Shown piece by piece: positions 8,828 through 17,110 of a stretch of 64,000 bases of DNA. How positions within the stretch are numbered: position 1 is the first letter of the stretch; each line of letters opens with the position of its first letter. This stretch comes from Streptomyces atratus (GTDB lineage: Bacteria; Actinomycetota; Actinomycetes; Streptomycetales; Streptomycetaceae). The translations under genes were made by a program, and so were the position numbers. The stretch lies in the NCBI RefSeq assembly GCF_900119365.1, contig NZ_FPJO01000003.1:248001-312000 (forward strand), read 5' to 3'. The notes under the pieces were generated by a model that ran no database searches, was not told the DNA's origin, and saw only the letters and a program-made list of their open reading frames with translations.

Positions 8828-9271
8828 TCAGGCCGCGCGCTTGCCGCTCTTCATGGACACGGCCACGCAGACCAGTCCCAGCAGCACGGTCAGACCGCCG
8901 ATGATGACGTTGCTGAGGACGATGCCGAGGCCGGGGCTGCTGCCGACGATCCACGTCGAGAGGATCGTCCAGATACCCATGGCACAGATGGCCCAGCTCA
9001 GGCCGTACATGCGCTCCGGCATGGCGGTGAACCCGAGGCCCAGCGCGGCGATCGCGATACCCATGATCAGGTTGTGCGTCGCGAGTGCGGGCTGACTTGC
9101 CGTGAAGTGCAGTACCCACGGCGAGATGGCGCAGTAAAGACCGACGAGGAACACCGGTGCGTCGACAAGGGCCACATCGCGGCCACCGAGCATGCGGGCA
9201 TAGCGATCGCGCATTTCGGAAACATCCGGGTGACTGGCCATGTCACGGCCGGTGTGCGAGAGGTTTGACAT
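8828..9271 (-). CDS. SPW-repeat integral membrane protein
   Basis: 147 residues. A polar N-terminus (MSNLSHTGRDMASHP) precedes four hydrophobic helices. The SPW signature is seen in AISPWVLHFTA, and the second unit has the related pattern GIWTILSTWIVG. SPW-repeat proteins are small membrane proteins of unknown function. ATG at 9271 is selected because AAGGAGAC lies just upstream; the longer frame from 9340 has no ribosome site. The gene lies between the DUF917 remnant and the molybdoenzyme gene with no evident operon partner. Confidence 0.85.
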   Translation of the reverse strand: MSNLSHTGRDMASHPDVSEMRDRYARMLGGRDVALVDAPVFLVGLYCAISPWVLHFTASQPALATHNLIMGIAIAALGLGFTAMPERMYGLSWAICAMGIWTILSTWIVGSSPGLGIVLSNVIIGGLTVLLGLVCVAVSMKSGKRAA

Positions 9272-9419
9272 GGGGTTCGTCTCCTTCGCTCCTGCAGACC
9301 AACCCGCCACTTCTGTGCGATAAGCGGCCTGCAATGTCATTCTGCGCTTATGTCGCCCTTATGTGTAGATTCCAGGCCCGCGAAATCCGTGGGAACCGCA
9401 TGGGACCCCCGTACGCCGT

Positions 9420-11042
9420 TCAGGACACGTCGACCACCACCGAGTGCCAGCCGGTCGCGCCATTGGGCACGGTGCCCGTGCGAACGCCGGTCTGGGTGGC
9501 GCCGGTTCCGTCGGTGGCGCGGACCTGGAGGGTGTGACGGCCGGACGTCGCGGGCCACTCCCACACCCACTGGCGCCAGGTGTCCCGGGTGTCCGCGGCG
9601 GCCGGCCGGGCCATGTGCCACTCCCCGCCGTCCACCCGGACCTCGACCCGGGCGATGCCCCGGTGCTGGGCCCAGGCGACCCCGGCCACCGGCACGATGC
9701 CGGCCTTCGGGGAGGCGAGCGGGCGGGGGGTGTCGATCCGTGACTCGGTCTTGACCGGTGCCTGCTGGGCCCAGTCCCGTCTGACCCAGTAGGCGTCGTA
9801 GGCGGCGAACGTCGTCAGCTCGATGTCCTCGATCCACTTGCAGGCGGAGACGTATCCGTACAGGCCGGGTACGACCATCCGGACCGGGAAGCCGTGCTCG
9901 AAGGGCAGCGGCTCGCCGTTCATGCCGAAGGCCAGCATCGCGTCGCGCCCGTCCATGACCTCCTCGACCGGGGTACCGATCGTCATGCCGTCGACGGAAC
10001 GCGCCACGATCTGGTCGGCGGGGCCGCCCTTCGACGGGGGGCGCACTCCGGCGTCGCGCAAGAGATCGGCCAGCCGCACGCCGAGCCACCTGGCGTTGCC
10101 GACATAGGGTCCGCCGACCTCGTTGGACACGCAGGCCAAGGTGATGTCGCGTTCGACGGCCTCCCTTCGCAGCAGGTCGTGGAGGCCGACGGTGACGGGC
10201 CGCGTCACACCCTTGCCATGGATCCTCAGCCGCCATGCAGCGGCGTCGACGCGTGGCACGACCAGAGCCGTGTCCACCCGGTAGAAGTCCTCGTTCGGGG
10301 TGATGAACGGGCTCAGCCCCCGGATCTTCAGATCGGCTCCGGCCGGGACCGCCGGTGCGGCGGATCGCGGTGCCGGGAGGACCAGGTCATGACGGGAGGC
10401 GGAGGCTCCGGCCTGGACGGAGGAGGTGAGCCGCCGGCCCAGGAGTCCCGCGCCGGCGGAGGCCGCCGCCGTGGCGGTGGCCGCGACCACGAAGCCCCGG
10501 CGGTCGAAGCCGCCGTCCGCCCCTTTGCCCCGCTCCCCGGCCGGGGTACGAGGCGCAGGTACGAGCCGTCCGACCAGCAGATACAGCACTGCGACGGCCA
10601 CCGCGGCACCCACCACCGAGGGCAGCGCGTCGGTCGGCACGCCCTCCGGACGCCCTGCCGCCGCCACGGCCCCGACCAGGCCGAAGACCAGGACGGCGGC
10701 CGAACCCATCCGCCGGTGCCGCAGCGCCAGCACCCCGATCGCCATGGCGAAGAGCGCCAGAAGGATCAGGATCCCGAGCTGGAGCACCGGCTTGTCGGCG
10801 GTGCCGAAGTTCCGTACGGCGAAGTCCCGCACGACCGGGGGAACGCGGTCGATCACCGCACCGCCCACCGCCGTGACCGGGCCCGCCTCGGGACGTACCG
10901 GAGCCGCGGCCAGCTCGGCGACCGCCAGGGCGCAGAACCCGGCGATCAGACCGCTGAGCGCGGCGAGGGCGGTGCGCGTCCTGCCCGGTCGCGGGGGCCG
11001 AGTGGGCCCGGTCCGCTGTGCGTCGTCTCGATCTCCACTCAC
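9420..11042 (-). CDS. membrane-anchored sulfite-oxidase-like molybdopterin oxidoreductase
   Basis: 540 residues. Membrane segments lie at about 24-45, 86-107, 113-131 and 142-160, then a twin-arginine-like motif DRRGFVVAATATAA at 180-193 precedes the catalytic part. LACVSNEVGG around residue 304 contains the cysteine expected to ligate molybdenum, and WLGVRLADLL follows. The C-terminal region (VEVRVDGGEWHMA) is the Mo-co dimerisation domain. The catalytic domain is expected outside the membrane. Substrate is unknown; sulfite or protein methionine sulfoxide are family options. GTG start, 58 bp after the photolyase gene on the same strand, so probably the last gene of a sigma-photolyase-oxidoreductase unit. 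Confidence 0.85.
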   Translation of the reverse strand: MSGDRDDAQRTGPTRPPRPGRTRTALAALSGLIAGFCALAVAELAAAPVRPEAGPVTAVGGAVIDRVPPVVRDFAVRNFGTADKPVLQLGILILLALFAMAIGVLALRHRRMGSAAVLVFGLVGAVAAAGRPEGVPTDALPSVVGAAVAVAVLYLLVGRLVPAPRTPAGERGKGADGGFDRRGFVVAATATAAASAGAGLLGRRLTSSVQAGASASRHDLVLPAPRSAAPAVPAGADLKIRGLSPFITPNEDFYRVDTALVVPRVDAAAWRLRIHGKGVTRPVTVGLHDLLRREAVERDITLACVSNEVGGPYVGNARWLGVRLADLLRDAGVRPPSKGGPADQIVARSVDGMTIGTPVEEVMDGRDAMLAFGMNGEPLPFEHGFPVRMVVPGLYGYVSACKWIEDIELTTFAAYDAYWVRRDWAQQAPVKTESRIDTPRPLASPKAGIVPVAGVAWAQHRGIARVEVRVDGGEWHMARPAAADTRDTWRQWVWEWPATSGRHTLQVRATDGTGATQTGVRTGTVPNGATGWHSVVVDVS

Positions 11043-11100
11043 GACCGGGATTCGTCGCCCGGCGCCGGGCGGATTGGTCCGTCACCCGATCGGTGGCGGG

Positions 11101-12465
11101 TCAGTCCAGGCCGCGTGCCCGTTCGAACCGGGCCCGTGCCTCCGCCAGACCGACGAGCGGATCCGGGTAGTCGATCGCGGCCCGGCGCGACCCGGTGATC
11201 TTCCACGGCTCGTGGATCTCGCCGTCCGCCAGTTCCGTGAGCTCCGGCACCCAGCGGCGCACATAGGCCCCGTGCGGATCGAAGCGCTTGCCCTGGACCA
11301 CCGGGTTCAGGACCCGGTGGGGGCGGGTGTCGGTGCCGGTGCCCGCCATCCACTGCCAGTTGAGCTGATTGTTCGCCACGTCACCGTCGACCAGCAGGTC
11401 CAGGAAGTGCCGGGCACCCACTCGCCAGTCCGCGTACAGCGTCTTGGTGAGGAAGCCGGCCACGAGCATCCGGCCCCGGTTGTGCATCCAGCCCTCGTAC
11501 GCCAGCTGTCGCATCGCCGCGTCGACCAGCGGATAGCCGGTGCGCCCCGCACGCCAGGCCTCGATCTCGTCCGCGTCGGACCGCCAGCGGTCGTGCCGTG
11601 TGCGGTAGTCCTCGCGGGCGGCGTCCGGCCGTGCGGCGAGTACCTGGTGGTGGAAGTCCCGCCACGCCAGCTGCCGCACGAACGCGTCGGCGCCCGGTCC
11701 ACCGCGCTCCCTCGCCCGGTTGATCACTTCGGCCGCCGAGAGAGAGCCGAAGTGGAGGTGGGGGGAGAGCCTGGAGGTCGCGTCACCGGCCAGATCGTCG
11801 TGGCCACTCTCGTACTCGGCCAGCGGGCCGTGCAGCCAGGACGACAGCAGCCGGCGTCCGGCAGACTCGCCACCCCCGGCGAGCCCGGGGGAGACGCCGG
11901 CCACCTCCGCCCGCCCCGGCAGCGGCCCCGACTCCACTCCGTCCGGCAGCCGCACCGCGCGGGGCGCGGCCAGTGTTCCCCGTACGCCCGCCTCCTCCCA
12001 ACGGCGCAAGTACGGCGTGAACACCGCGTAGTGATCACGGCCCGCCGGGACGACCCGGCCCGGGGCGACCGCGGTGACCACCGCGTCGTGGACGTGCAGG
12101 GTGCAGCCGACCGCCGCGAGAGCCGTACGCAGCCCGCTCTCGCGGTGCGTCGCGTACCCGCTCACCCCGCCGGCGACGTGCAGACTCCGCGCACCGGTCT
12201 CCACGGCCACGGCACGGGCGGCGGCCACCACGTCGCCGTCCCGGACGACGAGCCGTCCGCCGCGGCGGCGCAGAGCCTCGTCGAGGTCGACGAGGCAGTC
12301 GGCGAGGAACGCCCGCCGGTTCGGTACGTCGAAGCCGGCCCGGTGGATGCCCCGGTCGCGTACGAACAGCGGAACGACGGCATCCGCGTCCCGTACCGCG
12401 GCCCGCAGCACCGGGTTGTCGTGCACCCGCAGGTCGGAGGTGAACAGTGCGACGGAGACGGTCAT
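11101..12465 (-). CDS. phr: deoxyribodipyrimidine photolyase (cryptochrome/photolyase family)
   Basis: 454 residues, the usual length. The N-terminal antenna-binding Rossmann domain starts SVALFTSDLRVHDNPVL. The FAD-binding C-terminal half shows SRLSPHLHFGSLSAAEV, FVRQLAWRDFHHQVL, YPLVDAAMRQL, GWMHNRGRMLVAGFL and the NNQLNWQWMAGTGTDTRP block that contacts flavin and lesion. It splits cyclobutane pyrimidine dimers using blue light. It lies 40 bp downstream of the sigma gene and 58 bp upstream of the molybdoenzyme gene, all on the minus strand, which suggests a light- or redox-stress response unit. Confidence 0.93.
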   Translation of the reverse strand: MTVSVALFTSDLRVHDNPVLRAAVRDADAVVPLFVRDRGIHRAGFDVPNRRAFLADCLVDLDEALRRRGGRLVVRDGDVVAAARAVAVETGARSLHVAGGVSGYATHRESGLRTALAAVGCTLHVHDAVVTAVAPGRVVPAGRDHYAVFTPYLRRWEEAGVRGTLAAPRAVRLPDGVESGPLPGRAEVAGVSPGLAGGGESAGRRLLSSWLHGPLAEYESGHDDLAGDATSRLSPHLHFGSLSAAEVINRARERGGPGADAFVRQLAWRDFHHQVLAARPDAAREDYRTRHDRWRSDADEIEAWRAGRTGYPLVDAAMRQLAYEGWMHNRGRMLVAGFLTKTLYADWRVGARHFLDLLVDGDVANNQLNWQWMAGTGTDTRPHRVLNPVVQGKRFDPHGAYVRRWVPELTELADGEIHEPWKITGSRRAAIDYPDPLVGLAEARARFERARGLD

Positions 12466-12505
12466 GCAGGTGTGTCCTTTCCGGTGCAGGTCATGCGGGC
12501 GTCGT

Positions 12506-13090
12506 TCATGCGTTGCTCCCCAGGCAGTCGCGCAGCCGGATCAGCCCGTCGCGCAGCCGTGTCTTGACCGTCCCGAGCGGTACGGAGAGCAGCTCCGACA
12601 CCTCGCGCTGGGTCAGCCCCTGGTAGTAGGCGAGGGTCACGGACTGGCGCTGCAACTCGGAGAGCGTCCGCACGCAGCTGCGGACCTGTTCGCGCTCCAG
12701 CCGGGTCTCCACCTGCTCGGTGACCTGGTCGAAGGCCGGCGTACGGTCCAGCAGCGCCGCCCTGTGCTCACGGGCCGACGACGCCTCGGCCGAGCGCACC
12801 CGGTCCACGGCCCGGCGGTGAGCAAGGGTCAGCACCCAGCTCATCGCGCTGCCCCGGGAGGCCCGGAAGCGAGCGGCCGACCGCCACACCTCGACCAGGA
12901 CTTCCTGCGCGACCTCCTCCGACTGGGCACGATCGCGCAGCACGTTCCGTACGAGCCCGAGGACGGGCCCGCTCACCGTCTCGTACACCGCGGCGAAGGC
13001 TTCCTGGTCGCCCCGGGCGACCAGCCCGAGCAGTTCCTGGAGATCGGGCCCCGCCGACGGCGCTCCGCTGATGTACAGGGCTTCCTTCAC
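12506..13090 (-). CDS. sigK: ECF RNA polymerase sigma factor, SigK-like
   Basis: 194 residues. Region 2 includes FAAVYETVSGPVLGLVRNVL, EEVAQEVLVEVW and SAMSWVLTLAHRRAVDRVRS; region 4 includes LSELQRQSVTLAYYQGLTQR and VPLGTVKTRLRDGL. The pattern fits the SigK/ECF19 group. GTG at 13090 is chosen because AGGGAGGAAG lies just upstream. SigK sigmas are normally held by the membrane anti-sigma RskA; no such gene is adjacent here, and the next gene downstream is phr. It probably heads the phr-oxidoreductase unit. The upstream region holds a CGATGCATCG palindrome (13196-13205) but no convincing own-consensus promoter. Confidence 0.8.
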   Translation of the reverse strand: MKEALYISGAPSAGPDLQELLGLVARGDQEAFAAVYETVSGPVLGLVRNVLRDRAQSEEVAQEVLVEVWRSAARFRASRGSAMSWVLTLAHRRAVDRVRSAEASSAREHRAALLDRTPAFDQVTEQVETRLEREQVRSCVRTLSELQRQSVTLAYYQGLTQREVSELLSVPLGTVKTRLRDGLIRLRDCLGSNA

Positions 13091-13221
13091 GCGGGCTTCC
13101 TCCCTGACCGCGCATCGGCTCTCCGAGGTGATCCGGGACCGACGGCAGCGCGGATGGGTCGGTGCGCGAGATCCTTCCACGCCTCCCGAAATTCGCGATG
13201 CATCGTGGTTGACGCGTCTGA

Positions 13222-13368
13222 GCCGGCGCGGTGGTCGCCGCCGTCACCGTGGCCCACCCCTCCCTCGACGACGTCCATCTGCGCTACGCCGGACGCGGCT
13301 TCGCCGAGGCCGAAGCCGCGTCGGCCCGGCAGACCCCCGTCCTCACCGCCGCCGGAGGCAACCGATGA
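13222..13368 (+). pseudogene. C-terminal remnant of a DrrA-type ABC ATPase
   Basis: Forty-eight codons after a stop at 13219 read AGAVVAAVTVAHPSLDDVHL, then RYAGRGFAEAEA and a tail ending AGGNR. This is the extreme C-terminal domain of daunorubicin-resistance-type (DrrA) transporter ATPases, where VxxPSLDDVxLxxxGRxF is conserved. The nucleotide-binding domain is entirely absent, and the upstream DNA is the promoter side of the sigma gene. The stop codon overlaps the ATG of the following drrB remnant (ATGA), preserving the original coupling. Confidence 0.7.
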
Positions 13369-13873
13369 GCAGCCGAGCACTTGCCCAGACCTGATACTTG
13401 ACTCAGCGTCAGCTCATGGGGATCGTCCGGCAGCCGATCTTTCTGGCGATCTCCCTGGTCCAGCCGGTGATCTGCCTGGGCCGCCGGAGCTGCCTACCCG
13501 GGCGGCGCGGGCGGACTGCTGATCCTGGTCGTCGCCTCGGTGCTGCTCGGTACGGTCTTCGGCGCGCTCTCCAACGCCCTGGGGATGCTGGTGCGCCGGC
13601 GCGGAGTCGATCAGCGGCATCAACACCTTCCTCCTGCTGCCGCTGACCTTCCTCTCCTCCTCCTTCATGGCCCCGGGCCGGATGCCGTCGTGGATGCGGC
13701 GCATCGCCGACTTCAAACCTGTCAACTGGGCGATGGTGGCGGGCCGTTCGGCGTTGAACGGCGACCCGGACCGGGGTGTGGTGCTCGGTCGCGGGGGAGC
13801 CCTTCTGGTTCTCGCGGTGGTGGCGGTCGGGCTGTCGACCCGTACGTTCCGCTCGTACCAGAAGTCCGTCTGA
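13365..13873 (+). pseudogene. DrrB-type ABC-2 permease, multiply disrupted
   Basis: Starts MSSRALAQT, then an in-frame TGA at codon 10, then YLTQRQLMGIVRQPIFLAIS, LVQPVICL. Homology then jumps across an internal deletion to GLLILVVASVLLGTVFGALS. Near 13603-13606 a frameshift moves the reading to SGINTFLLLPLTFLSSSF, MAPGRMPSWMRRI and the normal end FRSYQKSV at 13873. An intact DrrB permease has about 250 residues and six membrane helices. Stop, deletion and frameshift together mean this efflux permease is dead, matching the loss of its ATPase. Confidence 0.75.
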
Positions 13874-13882
13874 CGCGCGCGC

Positions 13883-14353
13883 CTACGGCAGCGTCGCACC
13901 ATCGACCCGGTCCGGGACCGAATCCCCGGGCCGGGTCCTCGGCTTCAGTACCGCCCTCAGCGCGAGGAAGACCAGCAGCCCGAACGGCGAGAGCAGGATC
14001 GTCAGCACCAGCAACGGCCCCATCACCAGCGGGGAGATCCCCAGCCGGCGCCCTTCCAGGAACATCCACTGGCCCAGCAGCAGATCCCAGGCGATCACCT
14101 GCGCCCAGATCGCCCCGGCCCCGTTCGCCAGCGCCATCAGATCGCGGAAGGTGTCGATGTCGGGGCTGCGCACCGCGTCCCAGAGCTCGGGGAAGACGGG
14201 CACGGCCATGACCAGGTAGAGCACCAGCACCGGCAGAACGGTGAGCGGCGAAGCGGCGATGCGTGCCGTGGGGCGCCAGTTGGGCGCCAGGATCATCAGC
14301 AGCCAGAACGGAGCCGCCAGGAAGAACGAGAGCTCGAAGAGTGCACCGGTCAT
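13883..14353 (-). CDS. ABA4-like (DUF4281) membrane protein
   Basis: 156 residues with four hydrophobic segments. The pattern ALFELSFFLAAPFWLLMILA, DTFRDLMALANGAGAIWAQV and AWDLLLGQWMFLEGRRLG resembles the ABA4/DUF4281 family, known from plant neoxanthin formation and of unclear bacterial role. ATG at 14353 has AGAAGGAGC upstream and overlaps the stop of the preceding gene (14350) by four bases, so the two are translationally coupled. The C-terminal tail is charged (LKPRTRPGDSVPDR). A carotenoid-related or light-related role is only a guess from family and the nearby photolyase. Confidence 0.7.
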   Translation of the reverse strand: MTGALFELSFFLAAPFWLLMILAPNWRPTARIAASPLTVLPVLVLYLVMAVPVFPELWDAVRSPDIDTFRDLMALANGAGAIWAQVIAWDLLLGQWMFLEGRRLGISPLVMGPLLVLTILLSPFGLLVFLALRAVLKPRTRPGDSVPDRVDGATLP

Positions 14354-15375
14354 GACAGAAGCTCCTTCTGGCTGCGATCGGAATCGGAATCGAAATCGGA
14401 ACCGGAATCGGGACCGGCACCGGAGCCGTGGTGCGAATAGGGCCGCTGCTGTACGGGAGCAGGCCTCAGCGCCCAGAAGCAGGCGGCGACGGCGCTCGCG
14501 ACCACGATCAGGGCGGCGGCGCCGAGCGTCGCACCGTCCGGGTGGATCAGCGGCTGGCCGCGCAGCGCCTGCCAGGTGACCAGCGCGACGACCGCCGCGT
14601 ACGTCCCGGAGGCCACCAGCACCAGCCGCAGCCGGACCCGCGGGTCGCGCAGCCGCGGGAAGCGCGGGGCCAGGCAGACCAGTGCGACCAGGAAGAGCGG
14701 CAGCAGCTGGAGCGCGTGCATCCCGATGAAGTGCGGGATGCGCAGATCGCCGCCGGTCGTGGACCAGCCGGTCAGCGGCATCGACGGGCCGCCGTCCGGT
14801 ACGCCGACGGTGTGCGCGCCGATCACATCGGCGGTGTCCAGGATCCCGGCCGCCCGCTGTTCGGGGGTGGGCTGAGTCATCAGGAAACCGAATCCGGCGC
14901 CCACCAGGGTGAGCAGCACGCCGGAGCGGATCGCCCAGGCGGAGGCGCGGTCGGTGATACGGGCGCGCAGCAGCAGGATCGCGATGACCAGTGTGCCGGT
15001 CCACAGGATGACGACGGTGACGGCCATCGCGCTGAACAGCGTCTCGTCGAACGGGGTGGCGTGGTTGAAGTGGCTCCGCTTCCCGCGGATCACCTGCCCG
15101 GTGATGATCGCCATCTCGACCAGGCTGGACAGCGCGACCACGGTCCCGGCCCACCAGCCGATGCGCCGGCCACGGATGACCAGCGTCAGCATCCAGGCGA
15201 GGGCGAGCGCGTACACGACGAACGAGACCGCGAATTTGAATGGTTTGAACCATATCGCCGCGCCCGCCAGGACCCGGTCGTCGGCTATGAGGCCGATGGC
15301 CGAGACGACCGTCATGACGGCCATCGCCGCGGTGAAGAGGACCAATGGCCGATGCCAGGAACGCCACGAAGACAT
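14350..15375 (-). CDS. polytopic membrane protein of unknown function
   Basis: 341 residues with about eight predicted transmembrane helices (for example LVLFTAAMAVMTVVSAIGLI, FVVYALALAWMLTLVI, HALQLLPLFLVALVCL). Conserved-looking polar motifs within the membrane part are WFKPFKFAVSF, HATPFDETLF and PHFIGMHALQ, the His residues perhaps binding a metal or heme. The end is low-complexity, GPDSGSDFDSDSDRSQ, encoded by a short GGAATC-like tandem repeat around 14384-14420. The gene is divergent from a MerR regulator and coupled to the ABA4-like gene. No function can be assigned. Confidence 0.7.
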   Translation of the reverse strand: MSSWRSWHRPLVLFTAAMAVMTVVSAIGLIADDRVLAGAAIWFKPFKFAVSFVVYALALAWMLTLVIRGRRIGWWAGTVVALSSLVEMAIITGQVIRGKRSHFNHATPFDETLFSAMAVTVVILWTGTLVIAILLLRARITDRASAWAIRSGVLLTLVGAGFGFLMTQPTPEQRAAGILDTADVIGAHTVGVPDGGPSMPLTGWSTTGGDLRIPHFIGMHALQLLPLFLVALVCLAPRFPRLRDPRVRLRLVLVASGTYAAVVALVTWQALRGQPLIHPDGATLGAAALIVVASAVAACFWALRPAPVQQRPYSHHGSGAGPDSGSDFDSDSDRSQKELLS

Positions 15376-15395
15376 GAGGACCCCTCGGAGATTAT

Positions 15396-15440
15396 GGATA
15401 GCAGCACTTCCCGCTATCCGATAGCGGAACTATCTATGAT
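15396..15440. promoter_or_regulatory. overlapping inverted repeats between merR-type and membrane genes
   Basis: GGATAGC (15396-15402) pairs with GCTATCC (15413-15419), and CCGCTATC (15411-15418) pairs with GATAGCGG (15420-15427) around a single base. A -10-like TATGAT (15435-15440) lies on the plus strand and CATAAT (15396-15391) on the minus strand. The arrangement suits a MerR-type operator controlling both divergent genes. The site assignment is inference from position and symmetry. Confidence 0.55.
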
Positions 15441-15479
15441 GGGTCGGGGGATTGGCAAGGGCGGAAGGGAGAACACGCG

Positions 15480-16157
15480 GTGCGCATCGGCGAGTTGAGC
15501 AACAGGTCCGGGGTTCCGGTGCCGACGATCAAGTTCTATGTGCGTGAAGGGCTGCTGCCCGCAGGGAAGTTGACCAGCCCGAACCAGGCGAGCTACGACT
15601 CGGGTCATGAACGCAGGCTGCGGCTGATCCGCGCCCTGCTCGATGTCGGCGGGCTCTCGCTGGCTGCCATCGGTGATGTGCTGAGGGCAGTCGAGGATCC
15701 GGCACAGCCGGTGCACAAGGTGCTGGGTGTCGCGGCGAAACGTCTCACCCCGCCGCAACGGGACGAGCCGGGGCCCGAGTCGGAGGACGCCCGCGAAGAG
15801 GTGGCGGCGCTGCTGAAGCGGCGCGGCTGGCGGGCCGAGGCGCACGGTCCGGCGGGCGAGTCCCTGGCCGAGGTGATCGTCGCGCTGCGGCGGGCCGGCC
15901 ACGGGGGGTTCGTCGAGCTGCTCGACGACTACGCGGCTGCCGCCGAACCGGTCGCGAGGGCCGACCTCGACTACGTGGGACGGCGGGTGGCGCGCGAGGA
16001 CCTGGTGGAGAGCGTGGTGGTGGGCACGGTGCTGGGGGAGGCCATGTTCGGCGCGCTGCGACGGCTCGCGCAGGCGGACGCCTCCGCGCGGATGTACGAC
16101 GGCGACGGGGCCGGTCCGGGCGGCGACGGGGCGGAGCCGCGCGGCGCCGAGGGGTGA
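15480..16157 (+). CDS. MerR-family transcriptional regulator
   Basis: 225 residues. The winged HTH is at the N-terminus: MRIGELSNRSGVPVPTIKFY followed by VREGLLPAGKLT and YDSGHERRLRLIRALL. The dimerisation region includes LSLAAIGDVLRAVEDP. The remaining helical domain (about residues 90-205) has no identifiable cofactor site; no cysteine metal-binding loop or B12 motif is visible. GTG start at 15480. Divergent from the 341-residue membrane protein across a 104-bp spacer holding inverted repeats, so it may regulate that pair as well as itself. Confidence 0.88.
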   Translation: MRIGELSNRSGVPVPTIKFYVREGLLPAGKLTSPNQASYDSGHERRLRLIRALLDVGGLSLAAIGDVLRAVEDPAQPVHKVLGVAAKRLTPPQRDEPGPESEDAREEVAALLKRRGWRAEAHGPAGESLAEVIVALRRAGHGGFVELLDDYAAAAEPVARADLDYVGRRVAREDLVESVVVGTVLGEAMFGALRRLAQADASARMYDGDGAGPGGDGAEPRGAEG

Positions 16158-16220
16158 TTCAGTGCCCCGGACGCGCGTACGCCCCGGCCGCCGGCCGGGG
16201 CGTACGGGGGCGATCCGGTG

Positions 16221-17063
16221 TTACGCGGCGCTCTCCTGCTCGCGCTCCACCTGTGCGTTCCACTCGCGCTTGACCGAGCGCCAGGCGTCGTCGTTCTGAC
16301 CGAGCCGCCAGTAGCCCGAGATGGACAGCCGGTCGAGCGGGATCTTGCGCTCCAGGCGCAGATGGCGGCGGATCTCCTTCACGAAACCCGCCTCGCCGTG
16401 GACGAACGCCTGGACCTCGCCCGCGGGGAACTCCAGCTCCTTCACGGCCGCGGTCAGCGCCTCGCCGACCGGGCGCTCCCCGCGGTGCAGCCAGGTGACC
16501 TCGACGCCGTCGGGCGTCACGATCTTCTGCTCCTCCGCCGCGTCCGCCACCTCGACGAACGCGTGCACCACCGCGCCCGCCGGCATCTGCTCCAGGGCCG
16601 CCGCGACGGCCGGCAGCGCGCTCTCGTCGCCCGCCAGGAGGTGCCAGTCCGCCGAGGTGTCCGGGCCGTAGCCGCCGCCCGGGCCCAGGAAGGTCACCTG
16701 CTCGCCCGGGACCGCCCGCATCGCCCAGGGCCCGGCAAGGCCCTCGTCGCCGTGGACCACGAAGTCGATCGCCAGCTCGCGGGCGACCGGATCCCAGGAA
16801 CGCACCGTGTACGTACGGGTCGTGGGCCACAGCTCCCGGGGCTGCTCCTCGCGGATGCGGGCCATGTCGAAGGGGTGCGCGTAGTCGGCGCCCTCGGGGG
16901 CGAAGCAGAGCTTGACGTAGTGATCGGTGAACCCGGAGAGCCCGAAGCCGGCCAGGCCCGCGCCGCCCAGCACCACGCGCACCATGTGCGGGGTGATCCG
17001 CTCGGTGCGCACCACGTGGGCCCCCTGCGCCTTGGGTGCCTGCCGTGCCGGTCGTTCTGCCAC
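16221..17063 (-). CDS. siderophore-interacting protein (FAD ferric-siderophore reductase family)
   Basis: 280 residues. The FAD-binding domain shows ITPHMVRVVLGGAGLAGFGL, DHYVKLCF and the flavin motif RTYTVRSWD; VVHGDEGLAGPWAMRAVPGE follows. The NAD(P)-binding C-terminal half includes LLAGDESALPAVAAALE and ends SISGYWRLGQNDDAW, the SIP-family signature. Such proteins reduce ferric siderophores in the cytoplasm and release Fe2+. A palindromic iron box lies 25-43 bp upstream of the GTG start, so iron repression is expected. No siderophore transport genes are adjacent. Confidence 0.93.
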   Translation of the reverse strand: MAERPARQAPKAQGAHVVRTERITPHMVRVVLGGAGLAGFGLSGFTDHYVKLCFAPEGADYAHPFDMARIREEQPRELWPTTRTYTVRSWDPVARELAIDFVVHGDEGLAGPWAMRAVPGEQVTFLGPGGGYGPDTSADWHLLAGDESALPAVAAALEQMPAGAVVHAFVEVADAAEEQKIVTPDGVEVTWLHRGERPVGEALTAAVKELEFPAGEVQAFVHGEAGFVKEIRRHLRLERKIPLDRLSISGYWRLGQNDDAWRSVKREWNAQVEREQESAA

Positions 17064-17087
17064 GAGGTTCTCCCTGCTCCGATGTGC

Positions 17088-17106
17088 TTAGGCTTACCTA
17101 AGCTAG
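17088..17106. promoter_or_regulatory. iron box (DmdR/IdeR-type operator)
   Basis: TTAGGCTTACCTAAGCTAG is close to the 19-bp actinobacterial iron-box consensus TTAGGTTAGGCTAACCTAA. It lies in the 47-bp gap in front of the siderophore-interacting protein gene. Fe-loaded DmdR1 would be expected to bind and repress it. The match is read by eye. Confidence 0.8.
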
Positions 17107-17110
17107 CATC

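Noticed and set aside
13091..13260. SigK autoregulated promoter (CCATCC-N17-CCGAATA) upstream of the sigma gene
   Set aside because: CCATCC and CGAAT words occur but not with the required spacing or order.
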